A DNA stretch of 64,000 nt, taken from assembly GCF_002261355.1 (NCBI RefSeq), contig NZ_NEVU01000002.1, forward strand, positions 682,001 through 746,000, read 5' to 3'. The position numbers and the translations under genes were made by a program. This document shows positions 1 through 9,274 of the stretch, in pieces (the stretch's first letter is position 1; each line of letters begins with the position of its first letter). The notes under the pieces are model-generated. The model did not search any database, had not been told where the DNA came from, and saw only the letters and a list, made by a program, of their open reading frames with translations. The DNA comes from Bordetella genomosp. 12 (GTDB taxonomy: Bacteria; Pseudomonadota; Gammaproteobacteria; Burkholderiales; Burkholderiaceae_B).

Positions 1-662
1 TGTGACCAGGGCTTGGGGGGCGGCATCGGGCCCGAAGCCTGCGGCGGGCTGAACCAGTGCTGCGCGGTCTGTTCAGCCTGGCTGCGCAATTGGTAGGCGA
101 GCTCGGCCGCGGCCGCGATCGCGACATCGGTGTTGCCGCGCCTGCGCCACCATTGCGCCAAGGCGTCCCGTGCCTGTGCCTGATCCATGAGACGCGGCAT
201 CAACGGCAGCACATGCTCCTTGAATGCGGCCCGATCCAGGCCGCGGGAGTCAAACCAACCCGGCGAGACCATGATGACGACGCGCGACGGGGGCGAGAGC
301 TTGTCTTGCTGCGCGGCGAGCAGGAAGTACATGCCCAGCGACTGAAAATAAGCATGGCCGTAAGCCATGACAGGCGCCGCGAGCTCGCGGGCCAGGAAGT
401 GATACGGGATGAAGCGCAGGTCGGAGCTGGTCAGTTCGGAGGAGCCCAGCAAGACGACGGCTTCACCATGCTCGAGCGCGTGGCCCAGCCTTTCCAGCGT
501 GCCGAGTTGGGCGGGATAGTTGGAGCCAAGATTACCCACGTGGCCGGATACCAGGGCCTGGCGAGGAATGCCGCTGGCCGGCATGAAGAGGTGCAGGGCC
601 ATCACGGTGGCCGCGGCCGCCAGGATGGCCAGAATGTGCGCGCCGCCGCGCCCCATTAGCAT
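1..662 (-). CDS. dltD: DltD-like D-alanyl transfer protein, 5' part only
   Basis: This leftward gene runs off the window edge; about 220 codons are visible. The start is ATG at 662, with GAGAG upstream. The product opens with a hydrophobic segment (ILAILAAAATVMALHLFMP), followed by a serine-containing LLGSSELTSSDLRF stretch and then VVIMVSPGWFDSRG. These match the N-terminal anchor and SGNH-like core of DltD, the extracytoplasmic protein of the D-alanine esterification pathway. Bordetella is reported to carry a dlt-like (dra) locus that modifies an outer-membrane component and promotes resistance to antimicrobial peptides; this gene is probably part of it (inference). Partners DltB, DltA and DltC would lie to the left, outside the window. 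Confidence 0.8.
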   Translation of the reverse strand, partial: MLMGRGGAHILAILAAAATVMALHLFMPASGIPRQALVSGHVGNLGSNYPAQLGTLERLGHALEHGEAVVLLGSSELTSSDLRFIPYHFLARELAAPVMAYGHAYFQSLGMYFLLAAQQDKLSPPSRVVIMVSPGWFDSRGLDRAAFKEHVLPLMPRLMDQAQARDALAQWWRRRGNTDVAIAAAAELAYQLRSQAEQTAQHWFSPPQASGPMPPPKPWS

Positions 663-1071
<409 letters not shown>

Positions 1072-1080
1072 GAAAGACAA

Positions 1081-1110
1081 AAGGGGCTAGTGATTATTCA
1101 CTAGCCCCTT
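1081..1110 (+). terminator. Rho-independent terminator of tRNA-Pro
   Basis: A perfect 13-bp inverted repeat (AAGGGGCTAGTGA at 1081-1093, its complement at 1098-1110) with a 4-nt loop begins nine bases after the tRNA. Only a short T run follows. Confidence 0.85.
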
Positions 1111-1270
1111 TCCTATTTGCGCGCTGCGTTGCGACCGGAGTGTGGTTGTGCTGCGGATAGAGCCTTGCGGCAGACGCCTTCTATCAAGGCGCGGCTTGCC
1201 GCCAGGGCGCGCGGATCAGACCTTATCGTGATCACGCCCGCTTATTTCTGCGCGGCATTCAGGAGCTCCC

Positions 1271-1525
1271 ATGTTTGATGAGACCGCTCGGTTCAGTCCG
1301 AATCCCAAAGGCGTGGCATTTGCCTTTGATGATGGTGACGGCGAGCCGTGCGTGGGGTGGGTGGCCGTCGATGCGCTGGCCGAGTTGATGGGCAGGGACC
1401 TCAGCCCGGATGAGGCGCTGGCTGCCTATCGAGACCATTTTTCCCGCATCCACGCGATCGTCGAGCGCAAGATCGCGCGCAGCCAGGGCAGCCGGGTGTT
1501 CGTGGAAGATTTGTTCGGCGCCTGA
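1271..1525 (+). CDS. Small DUF1488-like protein
   Basis: An 84-residue acidic protein starting at ATG after AGGAG. The pattern (FSPNPKGVAFAFDD, a middle CVGWVAVDALAELMG, then a helix with HFSRIHAIVERKIAR) resembles DUF1488, small cytoplasmic proteins of unknown function in proteobacteria. It is monocistronic, between the tRNA-Pro terminator and the convergent autotransporter gene. The family assignment is by eye and no function can be given. Confidence 0.65.
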   Translation: MFDETARFSPNPKGVAFAFDDGDGEPCVGWVAVDALAELMGRDLSPDEALAAYRDHFSRIHAIVERKIARSQGSRVFVEDLFGA

Positions 1526-1655
1526 TGCGCCGCCGCGCTGGCGGCGTGCTGTGGGCGGCGCGTGCCGCCCGCCTTCTTGGTGCCGCGCTTCAGGGGCGTT
1601 GCGCCGGAGCCAGGTTGCTAGAGGCAGCCTTGGCCCCGGCATGGCGCGCCGCGGC

Positions 1656-4600
1656 TCACCATTGATAACGCAGCGTGGCGCGTGTGCTGCCCGACTGATA
1701 GCGATGCCCGAACTCGCCTTGCACTTGCAATCCGACCGCCAGGCCGCTGGCCAGGCGCAATTCCGTGAAGGCCGACAGCAGGGCGGTGTCGGCCACGGGG
1801 GCGATGCCGCTGGCGGCCAGCGAGTCGTCGGGCAGGTTGCGCAGTGAGGTCTCGACCCGCGGGTTACGCGTATGCGCGTGTGCCCACGCTGCAGACGTGC
1901 GCAGGGCCAGCGATCGGCCGCCTGGCAGGGCGTAGACGCGATCCAGTGACGTGCCAAGTTCGGTGCGCAACTGAGTGACCGAGCGGCGCTCGTAGTTCAG
2001 CGCGAGTTGGCCGGGCGCCTCATATTTGGCCGATTCGTCATAGCCAGGTGTCGTGAAGCGCTGGGCCTGCACGGCGGCGTAAGGCGTGAAGCCGTAGCCA
2101 TCCGGCAGGTTCAGGCGCCAGCCGCTTTCCAGTCGAGCCGTCACACCGTGCGCATCGAAATCGCTGTCATACGCCGCATTGAGCAATTGCAGCGTGCGCT
2201 TGCCTGTCATGCGATGCTGGTTGTATGACACCGCGGCAGAGGCATACGCCGGGCCGAATTCCTGTCTGGCAAAGGCGCCCAGTTGCAGCAGGTTGTCGTG
2301 GCCGCGATAGGTGTCGCCCGCATCGAAGCGCGATACGCCCACGCCCACGGCAACCCCCACCGTCGTGTGGGCCGCGACACGCCGGTCCATGCCGATGGCC
2401 AGACCAAAGCCGCGCGTATCCAGGCTTGCTTCGGATTGTTTGCGGTCCAGGCCCATGCTGCTGGTGTCGCCATAGATTTGCGCCCAGACGCCGTTATCCG
2501 GTTCGCCCTGTCCGGCGGACTCGGTCGCGCCGCGCAAGGCGTTCTGCCTTTGCAGCAGGGCGCGGCTGAACGCCGTATCCAGGCGCATGCCGGCAAGGGC
2601 GGCCGAGGACGCCGCCGCTCCGCTGACATTCCAATAGGCTTGGTTCAGACGTTCGACGGTGGGCACTTCCACCAGTTTTTCGACCGGGCGCTCGAAGTGA
2701 GTCAGCCCCCGGCTTTGCGCCAGGCCGATGAGTGCGCCAAGGCGCGCGCCGTCGCTATTGAGGCCTTGCGGGCTGAAGTCCGCCGAGGAACTCAGCTTCA
2801 GTGTGCTGCCCTCCTGGCGTAGTCCGAACGTCATGATGGCGGTATTGCCCAGCGTCAGGCCAGACACATCGACCGGACCGCTGGCACGCAGGAAGTCGCC
2901 CAGATCGGTCGTGCCAGGCTTGATTTGACCGGCATTGAGGAAGGAGGCCTGCAGCTTGCCGGCCAACTGGGCCGCGCCGCTGACTTCGAAGGTGTCCACC
3001 GTGGCGCCGGCGTGATCCACGCGCAACTCGAGGATGCCCGAGGATTCCTGGCGCAGATCGCCCGAGATGCGCGTCACGCCCTGGGCCGCGCCGCTTTTGA
3101 GGACCCCTTCGTTGCGCAGCAGGCCGCCGCCCAGGTCGATCGCACTGCCGGCCACGATCACGCCGCCGGCCAGATTGTGCAGCAGGTTGCTGGCGCCCTG
3201 AGCAAGCTGGACATTGCCTTGCAGCGTCCCGGCGTTGCTGACGGTGGTGTCGCCGCTCAGCGTGCGCACGGCCAGGCCTTCCGCACCGTCGATGTTGGCG
3301 AGATTGCCCCGGTTGTTGAGCTGGTTGGTGGGGCCTTCGAAGTCCACCGCGCTGCCTCCCGAGCCGCCTATCAGCGTCGAGCCCCGGCCGACGTCGACGA
3401 TGGGGTCGGTCGACGACATGGTCTTGATGGCCGAGGCCCCGGCGCCGGTCGCTGAAATGGTCACCTTGTCGGCGACCACGACATGGACCAGCCCGCTGCT
3501 GCCGGATGTGCCGCCCAGGAACTGGGTCGTCGTGCCGTTGAGGACCAGACCGCCGCCGCCACGCACCGATTGCGCCACCACGCCGTGCGCACCCGCGCCC
3601 GTGGTGGTGATGGGAGCGTTGACGTTGACCGTGACGGCCGCGGCGTTGCCGCTGCCCGATTCCAGGTGCGCGGTCACCGCGCCACCGGTGGAGATGACCG
3701 CGCCGCCTCCGCCGCCGACGGACTGCGCCAGAATGCCGTAGGCGTTGATGCCGCGGGTCGTGATGGCGCCGTTGCTGGTGACGGTGACCGCGCCGGCATT
3801 CGCGCCGCTTGGCCCTCCGCCCAGCGTGGCGCTGCCCGTGGCGTAAGCCAGGCCGCCGCCGCCGCCGATGCTTTGCGCGACGATTCCCAGGGATCCTGCG
3901 CCGGTGGTGCTCACGGCGGCCGAGCTGGTGACGGTCACGTCGCTGGCTGCCACGCCCAGGCTGTGGCCCGAGGACACCGCGCCCAGGTCCACATTGCTGG
4001 CCTGGGTCAGGCTCACGCCGCCGCCGCCGCCCACCGATTGAGCCACCACTGCGGGCGAGAGGGCCGCCGTCGTCGCGACGCTGCCGCTCAAGGCCACTGT
4101 CACGGTACCGCCCGTGCCGGCCACGCCGGCACGGCCGCCCAGATTGACCCCGCCGCTGAAGGGATTGCTGCCGGCCGTGGCCGCCACGGTCGTGCCGCCG
4201 CCCAGGCTCTGCGCCAGCAGGCCGATAGACTGCATGCCGAAGGTGGCGATGTCCTGATCGCTGCTGACGCTGACGGCGCCGCCGTTGCCGCCGGTGCCGC
4301 CGCTGCCGCCCAGCGAGGCGCTGTTGAGCACGCCCACTCCGCTGCCCGCGCTGGCGAAGGCGCTCACGCCGCCGCCGCCGCCCACCGATTGGGCGAACAG
4401 CGCGGTGGACTGCGTGCCGAACGTGCTGATGCTGCTGGCCACGCTCACGGTGACCGCGCCGCCTGCGCCGCCGCCGCCGCCCGTGCCGCCCAGGCCGGCC
4501 GAGACGGCCACGCCACTGGCGGCGGAGGCGCTACTGCCGGCGCTGCCGTTCGAGGCGCTGTTGTCCTCGGTCGAAGAAGTGTTGCCGGCCGACGCGGCCG

Positions 4601-6347
4601 TGTTGACCGCGCCGCCGGATCCGCCGCCGCCTCCCACCGATTGGGCAAAGATGCCGGCGGAGTTGTCGGCATAGGTCAGCAGGGCGCCCGTGGCGTTGAC
4701 CGTCACCATGCCGCCCGCTCCGGCACCCGCGCCGATGCCGCCCAAAGACAGCGCCACGCTGGCTTTACCGGCGTCGGCATTGCTGCTGCTGGCGCCGCCA
4801 TTGCCACCGCCGCCGCCCACGGATTGGGCAAAGATGGCCGGTGATTGGGCGCCGACCGCCACGGCGCTGCCAGTGACGATGGTGCCCTGATGGGTGACCG
4901 TCACCGCCGCGCCGGCGCTGCCGGCACCGCCCGCGCCGCCCAGTGACAGGCCGGCCGCGTAGCCGCCGTCAGATCCGTCCCCCGACCCTTTGGGCTGGGA
5001 GGTGCTGCCGGCGGCTGGCACCGTTCCGGCGGTGGCGGCGTTGCTGTCGCCGGTAGGCGCCGATGCCGTGGATTGGGTGCCGGTCGAGGCGCTGGTCTTG
5101 CCGTCGCCTTTGGCGGCGGCTGCCGCCGACGCGGCGCTGGAGGCGGCGCCGCCATTGCCGCCGCCGCCACCGACCGATTGCGCGAAGATGCCCGCCGAGT
5201 TCGCGCCCAGCGTACCGATGTCACCGGTATTGAGGACCGCCACGGCGCCCGCGGCGCCGCCGCCTGCGCCCGATCCGCCCAGGCCGAAGGAGGCCGCGGC
5301 CTTGCCGCCGCTGGACGAGGTGCTGACCGCTGAGCCGCCATTGCCGCCGCCGCCGCCCACGGACTGCGCGAAGATGCCATGGGATTGCGTCCCGCTGGTG
5401 CGGATGGTGCCGCTGTTGGAGACGGCGACCATGCCCGCGTTGCCTCCCGGCCCTCCCGAGCCGCCGAGACTGAGCGAGGCCGAGGCGTTGCCGCCGCTGG
5501 CGTCGGTGCTGCTGGCGCCGCCGTTGCCGCCGCCGCCGCCGACGGACTGGGCGAAAATGCCATTGGACAAGTTGCCTTGGGTGGTGATGGCGGCCGAGCT
5601 GCTCACGCCCACCAGGCCGCCGCTGCCGCCTGCGCTGCCCGCGCCGCCGATGGCCAGGGCCGCTCCGGCGCCGTTATCGGCTTGTTGTTCGTCCTGCGCG
5701 GACCCCGCGCCATCGCTGGGGGTGAGCTTTTTAGCGATGGATAGCGTGACCTTGCCCACGGTCTTGCCGACCAGGCCGGTGTAGGCGGCCGCCGCCGCAT
5801 CCTGCACGGCGCCGTCAGCGCCGGCCGATTTGCTCGAGGCTGACCCCCCGTTGCCACCGGCCCCAACCGTGCCGCCGGAACAGCCTGCGGCGACAATGGT
5901 GCCATTGAAACTGCCGCCGGCGGGGTTGAACACCACCGTGCGGGTCACGCTGGGTGCGGTCAGCGCGTCGGTGCCCGGCACCGGGCCGCTGGCGCAGGAA
6001 TGGTTTCCCGTGGCATCCAGACCGGCCAGGCCGTCGGCGCCGAACAGAAAGGTCGTGCTGGGACTTTGAAAGTAGTTCGGACCTGTGGTCACCAGGCCGT
6101 CGGCCTGGGCAGCATTCAGGAAAAGGGAGCCGCCCGCCAGCAGTGAGAGCGCCAGACCCCCGGGCGCTTGCGGTCGCGCTCCGTGGTGTTGCCGGGCGCC
6201 TGCGCGGCGGGGACGGAAAGGAGCGTGAACGGCATGCTGCGAGGTCCAGGGGTGGGCGGACGGCGGTGGGACGCGGGCCGCCCGGCGGCTGGGGACATCC
6301 TGCTTCGACAGTCCTGTCCGCTCCCGCGCCAGACGTGGCGGGGTCAC
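1656..6347 (-). CDS. Large Gly-rich autotransporter (type Va), start uncertain
   Basis: A protein of about 1560 residues with classical autotransporter layout: a hydrophobic signal segment (GGLALSLLAGGSLFLNAAQA) ending in an AQA-ADG cleavage-like site, a passenger of about 1000 residues, a linker, and a C-terminal beta-barrel of about 280 residues beginning near VWAQIYGD and ending in the typical aromatic RYQW. The passenger is rich in Gly, Ser, Ala and Thr and holds 11 copies of a [G/A]-I-x-A-Q-S-V-GGGGG motif, as in beta-helical adhesin passengers. In the open frame the only start is a GTG at 6347 without a ribosome site, giving a poor N-region of about 50 residues. A better one (ATG at 6238, reading ...ERDRKRPG) lies one frame off, separated at a G5 tract near 6164-6168. 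Adhesin function is inference. Confidence 0.88.
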   Translation of the reverse strand: MTPPRLARERTGLSKQDVPSRRAARVPPPSAHPWTSQHAVHAPFRPRRAGARQHHGARPQAPGGLALSLLAGGSLFLNAAQADGLVTTGPNYFQSPSTTFLFGADGLAGLDATGNHSCASGPVPGTDALTAPSVTRTVVFNPAGGSFNGTIVAAGCSGGTVGAGGNGGSASSKSAGADGAVQDAAAAAYTGLVGKTVGKVTLSIAKKLTPSDGAGSAQDEQQADNGAGAALAIGGAGSAGGSGGLVGVSSSAAITTQGNLSNGIFAQSVGGGGGNGGASSTDASGGNASASLSLGGSGGPGGNAGMVAVSNSGTIRTSGTQSHGIFAQSVGGGGGNGGSAVSTSSSGGKAAASFGLGGSGAGGGAAGAVAVLNTGDIGTLGANSAGIFAQSVGGGGGNGGAASSAASAAAAAKGDGKTSASTGTQSTASAPTGDSNAATAGTVPAAGSTSQPKGSGDGSDGGYAAGLSLGGAGGAGSAGAAVTVTHQGTIVTGSAVAVGAQSPAIFAQSVGGGGGNGGASSSNADAGKASVALSLGGIGAGAGAGGMVTVNATGALLTYADNSAGIFAQSVGGGGGSGGAVNTAASAGNTSSTEDNSASNGSAGSSASAASGVAVSAGLGGTGGGGGAGGAVTVSVASSISTFGTQSTALFAQSVGGGGGVSAFASAGSGVGVLNSASLGGSGGTGGNGGAVSVSSDQDIATFGMQSIGLLAQSLGGGTTVAATAGSNPFSGGVNLGGRAGVAGTGGTVTVALSGSVATTAALSPAVVAQSVGGGGGVSLTQASNVDLGAVSSGHSLGVAASDVTVTSSAAVSTTGAGSLGIVAQSIGGGGGLAYATGSATLGGGPSGANAGAVTVTSNGAITTRGINAYGILAQSVGGGGGAVISTGGAVTAHLESGSGNAAAVTVNVNAPITTTGAGAHGVVAQSVRGGGGLVLNGTTTQFLGGTSGSSGLVHVVVADKVTISATGAGASAIKTMSSTDPIVDVGRGSTLIGGSGGSAVDFEGPTNQLNNRGNLANIDGAEGLAVRTLSGDTTVSNAGTLQGNVQLAQGASNLLHNLAGGVIVAGSAIDLGGGLLRNEGVLKSGAAQGVTRISGDLRQESSGILELRVDHAGATVDTFEVSGAAQLAGKLQASFLNAGQIKPGTTDLGDFLRASGPVDVSGLTLGNTAIMTFGLRQEGSTLKLSSSADFSPQGLNSDGARLGALIGLAQSRGLTHFERPVEKLVEVPTVERLNQAYWNVSGAAASSAALAGMRLDTAFSRALLQRQNALRGATESAGQGEPDNGVWAQIYGDTSSMGLDRKQSEASLDTRGFGLAIGMDRRVAAHTTVGVAVGVGVSRFDAGDTYRGHDNLLQLGAFARQEFGPAYASAAVSYNQHRMTGKRTLQLLNAAYDSDFDAHGVTARLESGWRLNLPDGYGFTPYAAVQAQRFTTPGYDESAKYEAPGQLALNYERRSVTQLRTELGTSLDRVYALPGGRSLALRTSAAWAHAHTRNPRVETSLRNLPDDSLAASGIAPVADTALLSAFTELRLASGLAVGLQVQGEFGHRYQSGSTRATLRYQW
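3550..5560 (-). repeat. Eleven diverged AQSVGGGGG passenger repeats
   Basis: Reading along the protein, the motif appears as GIFAQSVGGGGGNGG (several near-identical copies around 5540, 5355, 5170), then AIFAQSV, ALFAQSV, LLAQSLGGG, VVAQSV, IVAQSI, ILAQSV and finally VVAQSVRGGGG near 3570. Spacing is about 50-120 residues. The first five copies are the most alike and the later ones progressively diverged. On the + strand each appears as a GCC-rich block ending in GA(T/C)TG(C/G)GC. Confidence 0.85.
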
Positions 6348-6522
6348 GGAGCGGACAGAATATTACATAGTATTAATGAATGTAAACGTGCGGATCGCAG
6401 AGCGATGGGCTGGGGCCGCGCGGTCGGATCCGGGAGGGCCGCAAGCGGGGTTAGCGTCTTGCGGCAGCCGGATATCCGCCGTGTCGCCGGGCCAGCGGCG
6501 GCAGGACGTTTGCGCCCTTCTT

Positions 6523-6546
6523 TTTTGTATGCAAAAATATACAAAA
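6523..6546. promoter_or_regulatory. Palindromic operator candidate upstream of gntR
   Basis: Perfect 8-bp half-sites TTTTGTAT (6523-6530) and ATACAAAA (6539-6546) are separated by 8 AT-rich bases. The palindrome ends 14 bases before the GTG start of the GntR gene. FCD-type GntR regulators commonly bind AT-rich TGTAT/ATACA palindromes, so autoregulation and control of the following cassette are likely (inference). Confidence 0.7.
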
Positions 6547-6560
6547 CAAGCGAGATCACC

Positions 6561-7193
6561 GTGCCTATTCCCACGCGCAATTCCCAAGCCTTCGCGGCCT
6601 ATACCGAGATCAAGCGGCGCATCCTTGGCGGGATGTTCACGCCCGCCGACCGGCTGCGCGAAGTCGAGGTCGCCGATCTGCTGGCGATGGGCCGCACGCC
6701 CGTGCGTGAAGCGCTCAAGCGCATCCAGGATGAGGGCCTCATCACCCATGAGCCCGGACGGGGCCTGGTGGTGACCACCATGGATCAGCAGGAGGTGGGT
6801 GAGCTGTATTCCATGCGCGAGGTGCTGGAGGGCGCGGCAGCCGCCTTCGCCGCGCGTCACGCCACCGATGCGGAGATCGCCAACATGCAAGCCTTGCTCG
6901 ATGAGGGCGACCACGGCGATCCCGTCACACAGAATCTGCGTTTTCATCAAGCCATCTACAGCGCCGCGCACAACCGCTATTTGCTGCGATCGCTGCAATC
7001 CTTGACGGAGACCACCTATTTGCTCGGACGCAGCACGCTGAGTTCGCCGCAGCGGGCCGAGCGCTCGCATCAGGAGCACCAGGCCATCGTAGATGCCATC
7101 CGTGCCCGCGACGTGCAAGGCGCGCAAGACGCGGCCCGACACCATATTCACCAGGCCCTGCTGGAACGCCTAAAGATGCTGCGCCAGGGCTGA
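6561..7193 (+). CDS. GntR-family regulator (FCD subfamily)
   Basis: A 210-residue regulator. The N-terminal winged helix spans about residues 10-75 (AYTEIKRRILGGMFTPADRLREVEVADLLAMGRTPVREAL contains the typical GRTPVREALKRI recognition helix). The C-terminal all-helical FCD domain carries metal/ligand residues in LRFHQAIYSAAHN and HQEHQAI...HH. The start chosen is GTG at 6561 after GAGA, because upstream in-frame codons cross the operator palindrome. It is followed 27 bases later by two Bug receptor genes and two enzyme genes on the same strand, so it probably controls their expression in response to an organic acid. The effector is unknown. Confidence 0.9.
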   Translation: MPIPTRNSQAFAAYTEIKRRILGGMFTPADRLREVEVADLLAMGRTPVREALKRIQDEGLITHEPGRGLVVTTMDQQEVGELYSMREVLEGAAAAFAARHATDAEIANMQALLDEGDHGDPVTQNLRFHQAIYSAAHNRYLLRSLQSLTETTYLLGRSTLSSPQRAERSHQEHQAIVDAIRARDVQGAQDAARHHIHQALLERLKMLRQG

Positions 7194-7220
7194 GCGCGGC
7201 CATCGATCGGAGACAAGTCG

Positions 7221-8210
7221 ATGAAGCAGTTCAACCTATCCCCCCGGCGGCTGCTGGCGGGGCTGGCCCTCGTATTGCCCGCGTTCGGCGCGGCCGCAGC
7301 GGACGCCGTCGCCAGCTATCCCGACCGCCCCATTACGCTGGTCGTGCCTTTTGCGGCCGGCGGCGGCACCGATAGCATCGCGCGCGATATGGCGCGCACG
7401 CTGGCCGACAAACTGGGCCAGCCCGTGGTCGTGGAGAACCGGGGCGGCGGCGGAGGCTCGATCGGCGCCTCGCTGGTGGCCAACGCGCGCCCTGATGGCT
7501 ACACCTTGCTGTTCGCCACGTCGACCTTCGTGACGAATGCGGCGGCCGGCATCAGCACCAACTATGACGTGCTCAAGTCCTTCGCGCCCATCGCGATGCT
7601 GGGCCGCGGCCCGCTGTTCGTGGTCACGGCCAAGGACCTGAACCTGAAGTCCATCGCCGACTTGCGCGCGCTGGCCGCCAAACCGGAGGCGGAGCTGAAC
7701 TTCTGCTCGGCGGGTAACGGCAGCATCAATCATCTGGCCGGCGAACTGTTCAAGCAGAAGACCCAGGCGGCCATGACGCATGTGCCCTATAAGGGCAGCG
7801 GCCCGGCGACGGTCGACCTGCTGGCCGGACGCGTGCAGGTGTTTTTCGCCACGGTGCCCACCATTCTTTCCCAGGTGCGGGATCAGCGCGTCGATCTGCT
7901 GGCGGTCACGGGCAAAACGCGTTCGCCGCTCTTTCCGGACACTCCGACGGTGGCCGAAGCCGGCGTCGCGGACTTCGACATCACGACGTGGTGGGGAGTG
8001 CTGGCGCCGGCCGGCACGCCAGCCGGGATCATCGCCAAACTCAATCAGTCGATCAATGATGCCGCCGCCGACAAACTGCTTGCCGAACGCTTGAGCCACG
8101 AGGGTGCGCAAGCCATACGCGGCACGCCGGAGGAATTCGCAGAGGCGCTCGCCGCGGAACTGCAGATGTGGCAGGGCGTGGTGAAGCAATCGGGCATGGC
8201 GCTGGACTGA
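7221..8210 (+). CDS. Bug-family periplasmic solute receptor (TctC-like)
   Basis: A 329-residue secreted receptor with a Sec signal peptide (RRLLAGLALVLPAFGAAAA-DA). Bug hallmarks follow: YPDRPITLVVPFAAGGGTD, ENRGGGGGSIGA, PDGYTLLFA, THVPYKGSGPATVDLLAG and PDTPTVAEAG. Bug proteins bind carboxylates or similar small polar compounds with a Venus-flytrap fold and deliver them to tripartite tricarboxylate transporters. No TctA/TctB membrane genes are present here, so it must use a transporter encoded elsewhere or act as a sensor. It is second in the cassette, after gntR. The ligand cannot be read from sequence. Confidence 0.93.
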   Translation: MKQFNLSPRRLLAGLALVLPAFGAAAADAVASYPDRPITLVVPFAAGGGTDSIARDMARTLADKLGQPVVVENRGGGGGSIGASLVANARPDGYTLLFATSTFVTNAAAGISTNYDVLKSFAPIAMLGRGPLFVVTAKDLNLKSIADLRALAAKPEAELNFCSAGNGSINHLAGELFKQKTQAAMTHVPYKGSGPATVDLLAGRVQVFFATVPTILSQVRDQRVDLLAVTGKTRSPLFPDTPTVAEAGVADFDITTWWGVLAPAGTPAGIIAKLNQSINDAAADKLLAERLSHEGAQAIRGTPEEFAEALAAELQMWQGVVKQSGMALD

Positions 8211-8237
8211 CACAGACACGAACAACGAGGAGACAGC

Positions 8238-9242
8238 ATGCATCATCATCAACATCCGGCCAGCCCCATCCGCCGACGCCTGTTGCAGGGCGCCGCCGGC
8301 GGCCTGGTCTGGGCGGTGGCCGGCGCGGCCCGTGCCGCCGAGACTTACCCGTCCCGCCCGGTCACGATCATCGTGCCGTATGCGCCGGGCGGGCAGGGCG
8401 ACGTCTTTGCCCGCTTGCTGGCCGAGCGCCTGGGCACGGAGCTCAAGCAGACTTTTATCGTCGAGAACCGGCCTGGCGCCTCGGGGGCGGTGGGTTCACG
8501 CCTTGTGCTGCGTGCGCCCGCCGACGGCTACACGCTGCTGCTGGGCCAGACCGGTGAGATGGCCGTCAACCCCTACGCCATGAAGTCCCTGGGCTATGAT
8601 CCGCTGCGCGAGTTCGCCCCGGTGATTCTGGTCGGCGATTCGCCCCTGGTGCTGGCCGTGCCCGAGAACTCACCCTATGCCGATCTGGGCGCGTTGATTG
8701 CCGCCGCGCGCGCCAAGCCCGATACCGTGGCCTATGCTTCCTCCGGCACCGCCACGCCGGGGCATCTGGCCGCTGCGGCGCTGGCGCTGGGCACCCAGAC
8801 GCAGATGATCCATGCTCCCTATAAAGGCGCGGGGCAGGCCATGGCGGACTTGCTGGGCGGCCATGTCGGCTTTTTCTTCTCCAGTGCGTCGGCCGCCATG
8901 CCGCATATCAACAGCGGCCGCCTGCGCGCGCTGGCGGTATCCTCGCGGCAGCGTCTGGCGGTGCTGCCCGCCGTGCCCACCATCAGCGAAACCCTCGTGC
9001 CGGACTTTCAGTTCAGTCTCTGGGGCGGCTTGTTCGCGCCGGCCCAGACTCCGGCCACGGTGGTCGCGCAGTTGAATGCGCGGCTCAACGCCATTTTGGC
9101 CGAGCCGGCCATCAAGTCGCGCCTCGAAGGCGATGGCGCGGCGGTGCGCGCCAACAGCCCCGAGGAATTCACGGCCTTCGTGCGCAGCGAAGCCGCCAAA
9201 TATCAAAACCTGGTGCAAGCCACCGGGGTTCAGGTCGATTAA
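8238..9242 (+). CDS. Second Bug-family receptor, twin-arginine-like leader
   Basis: A 334-residue receptor, 27 bases after the first and diverged from it. The N-terminus is His-rich and followed by RRRLLQGAAGGLVWAVAGAARAAE, which resembles a twin-arginine (Tat) leader: RRxLL, a mildly hydrophobic core and an ARA-AE cleavage site. Bug motifs are present: YPSRPVTIIVPYAPGGQGD, ENRPGASGAVGS, ADGYTLLLGQ, IHAPYKGAGQAMADLLGG. Two different receptors in tandem suggest two related ligands or one acquired by divergence. Tat export is inference; Tat-dependent Bug receptors are known in Bordetella-like genomes. Confidence 0.92.
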   Translation: MHHHQHPASPIRRRLLQGAAGGLVWAVAGAARAAETYPSRPVTIIVPYAPGGQGDVFARLLAERLGTELKQTFIVENRPGASGAVGSRLVLRAPADGYTLLLGQTGEMAVNPYAMKSLGYDPLREFAPVILVGDSPLVLAVPENSPYADLGALIAAARAKPDTVAYASSGTATPGHLAAAALALGTQTQMIHAPYKGAGQAMADLLGGHVGFFFSSASAAMPHINSGRLRALAVSSRQRLAVLPAVPTISETLVPDFQFSLWGGLFAPAQTPATVVAQLNARLNAILAEPAIKSRLEGDGAAVRANSPEEFTAFVRSEAAKYQNLVQATGVQVD

Positions 9243-9274
9243 GCCCGGCCGTTACTCAGACAGGAAAACTCTCC

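Noticed and set aside
57-659. Plus-strand open frame of 200 codons at the left edge
   Set aside because: It is the antisense shadow of the DltD-like gene, which shows family motifs on the minus strand.
3483-4844. Long plus-strand open frame rich in Ala, Gly and Arg
   Set aside because: It is antisense to the Gly-rich autotransporter repeats; the composition results from the repeats.
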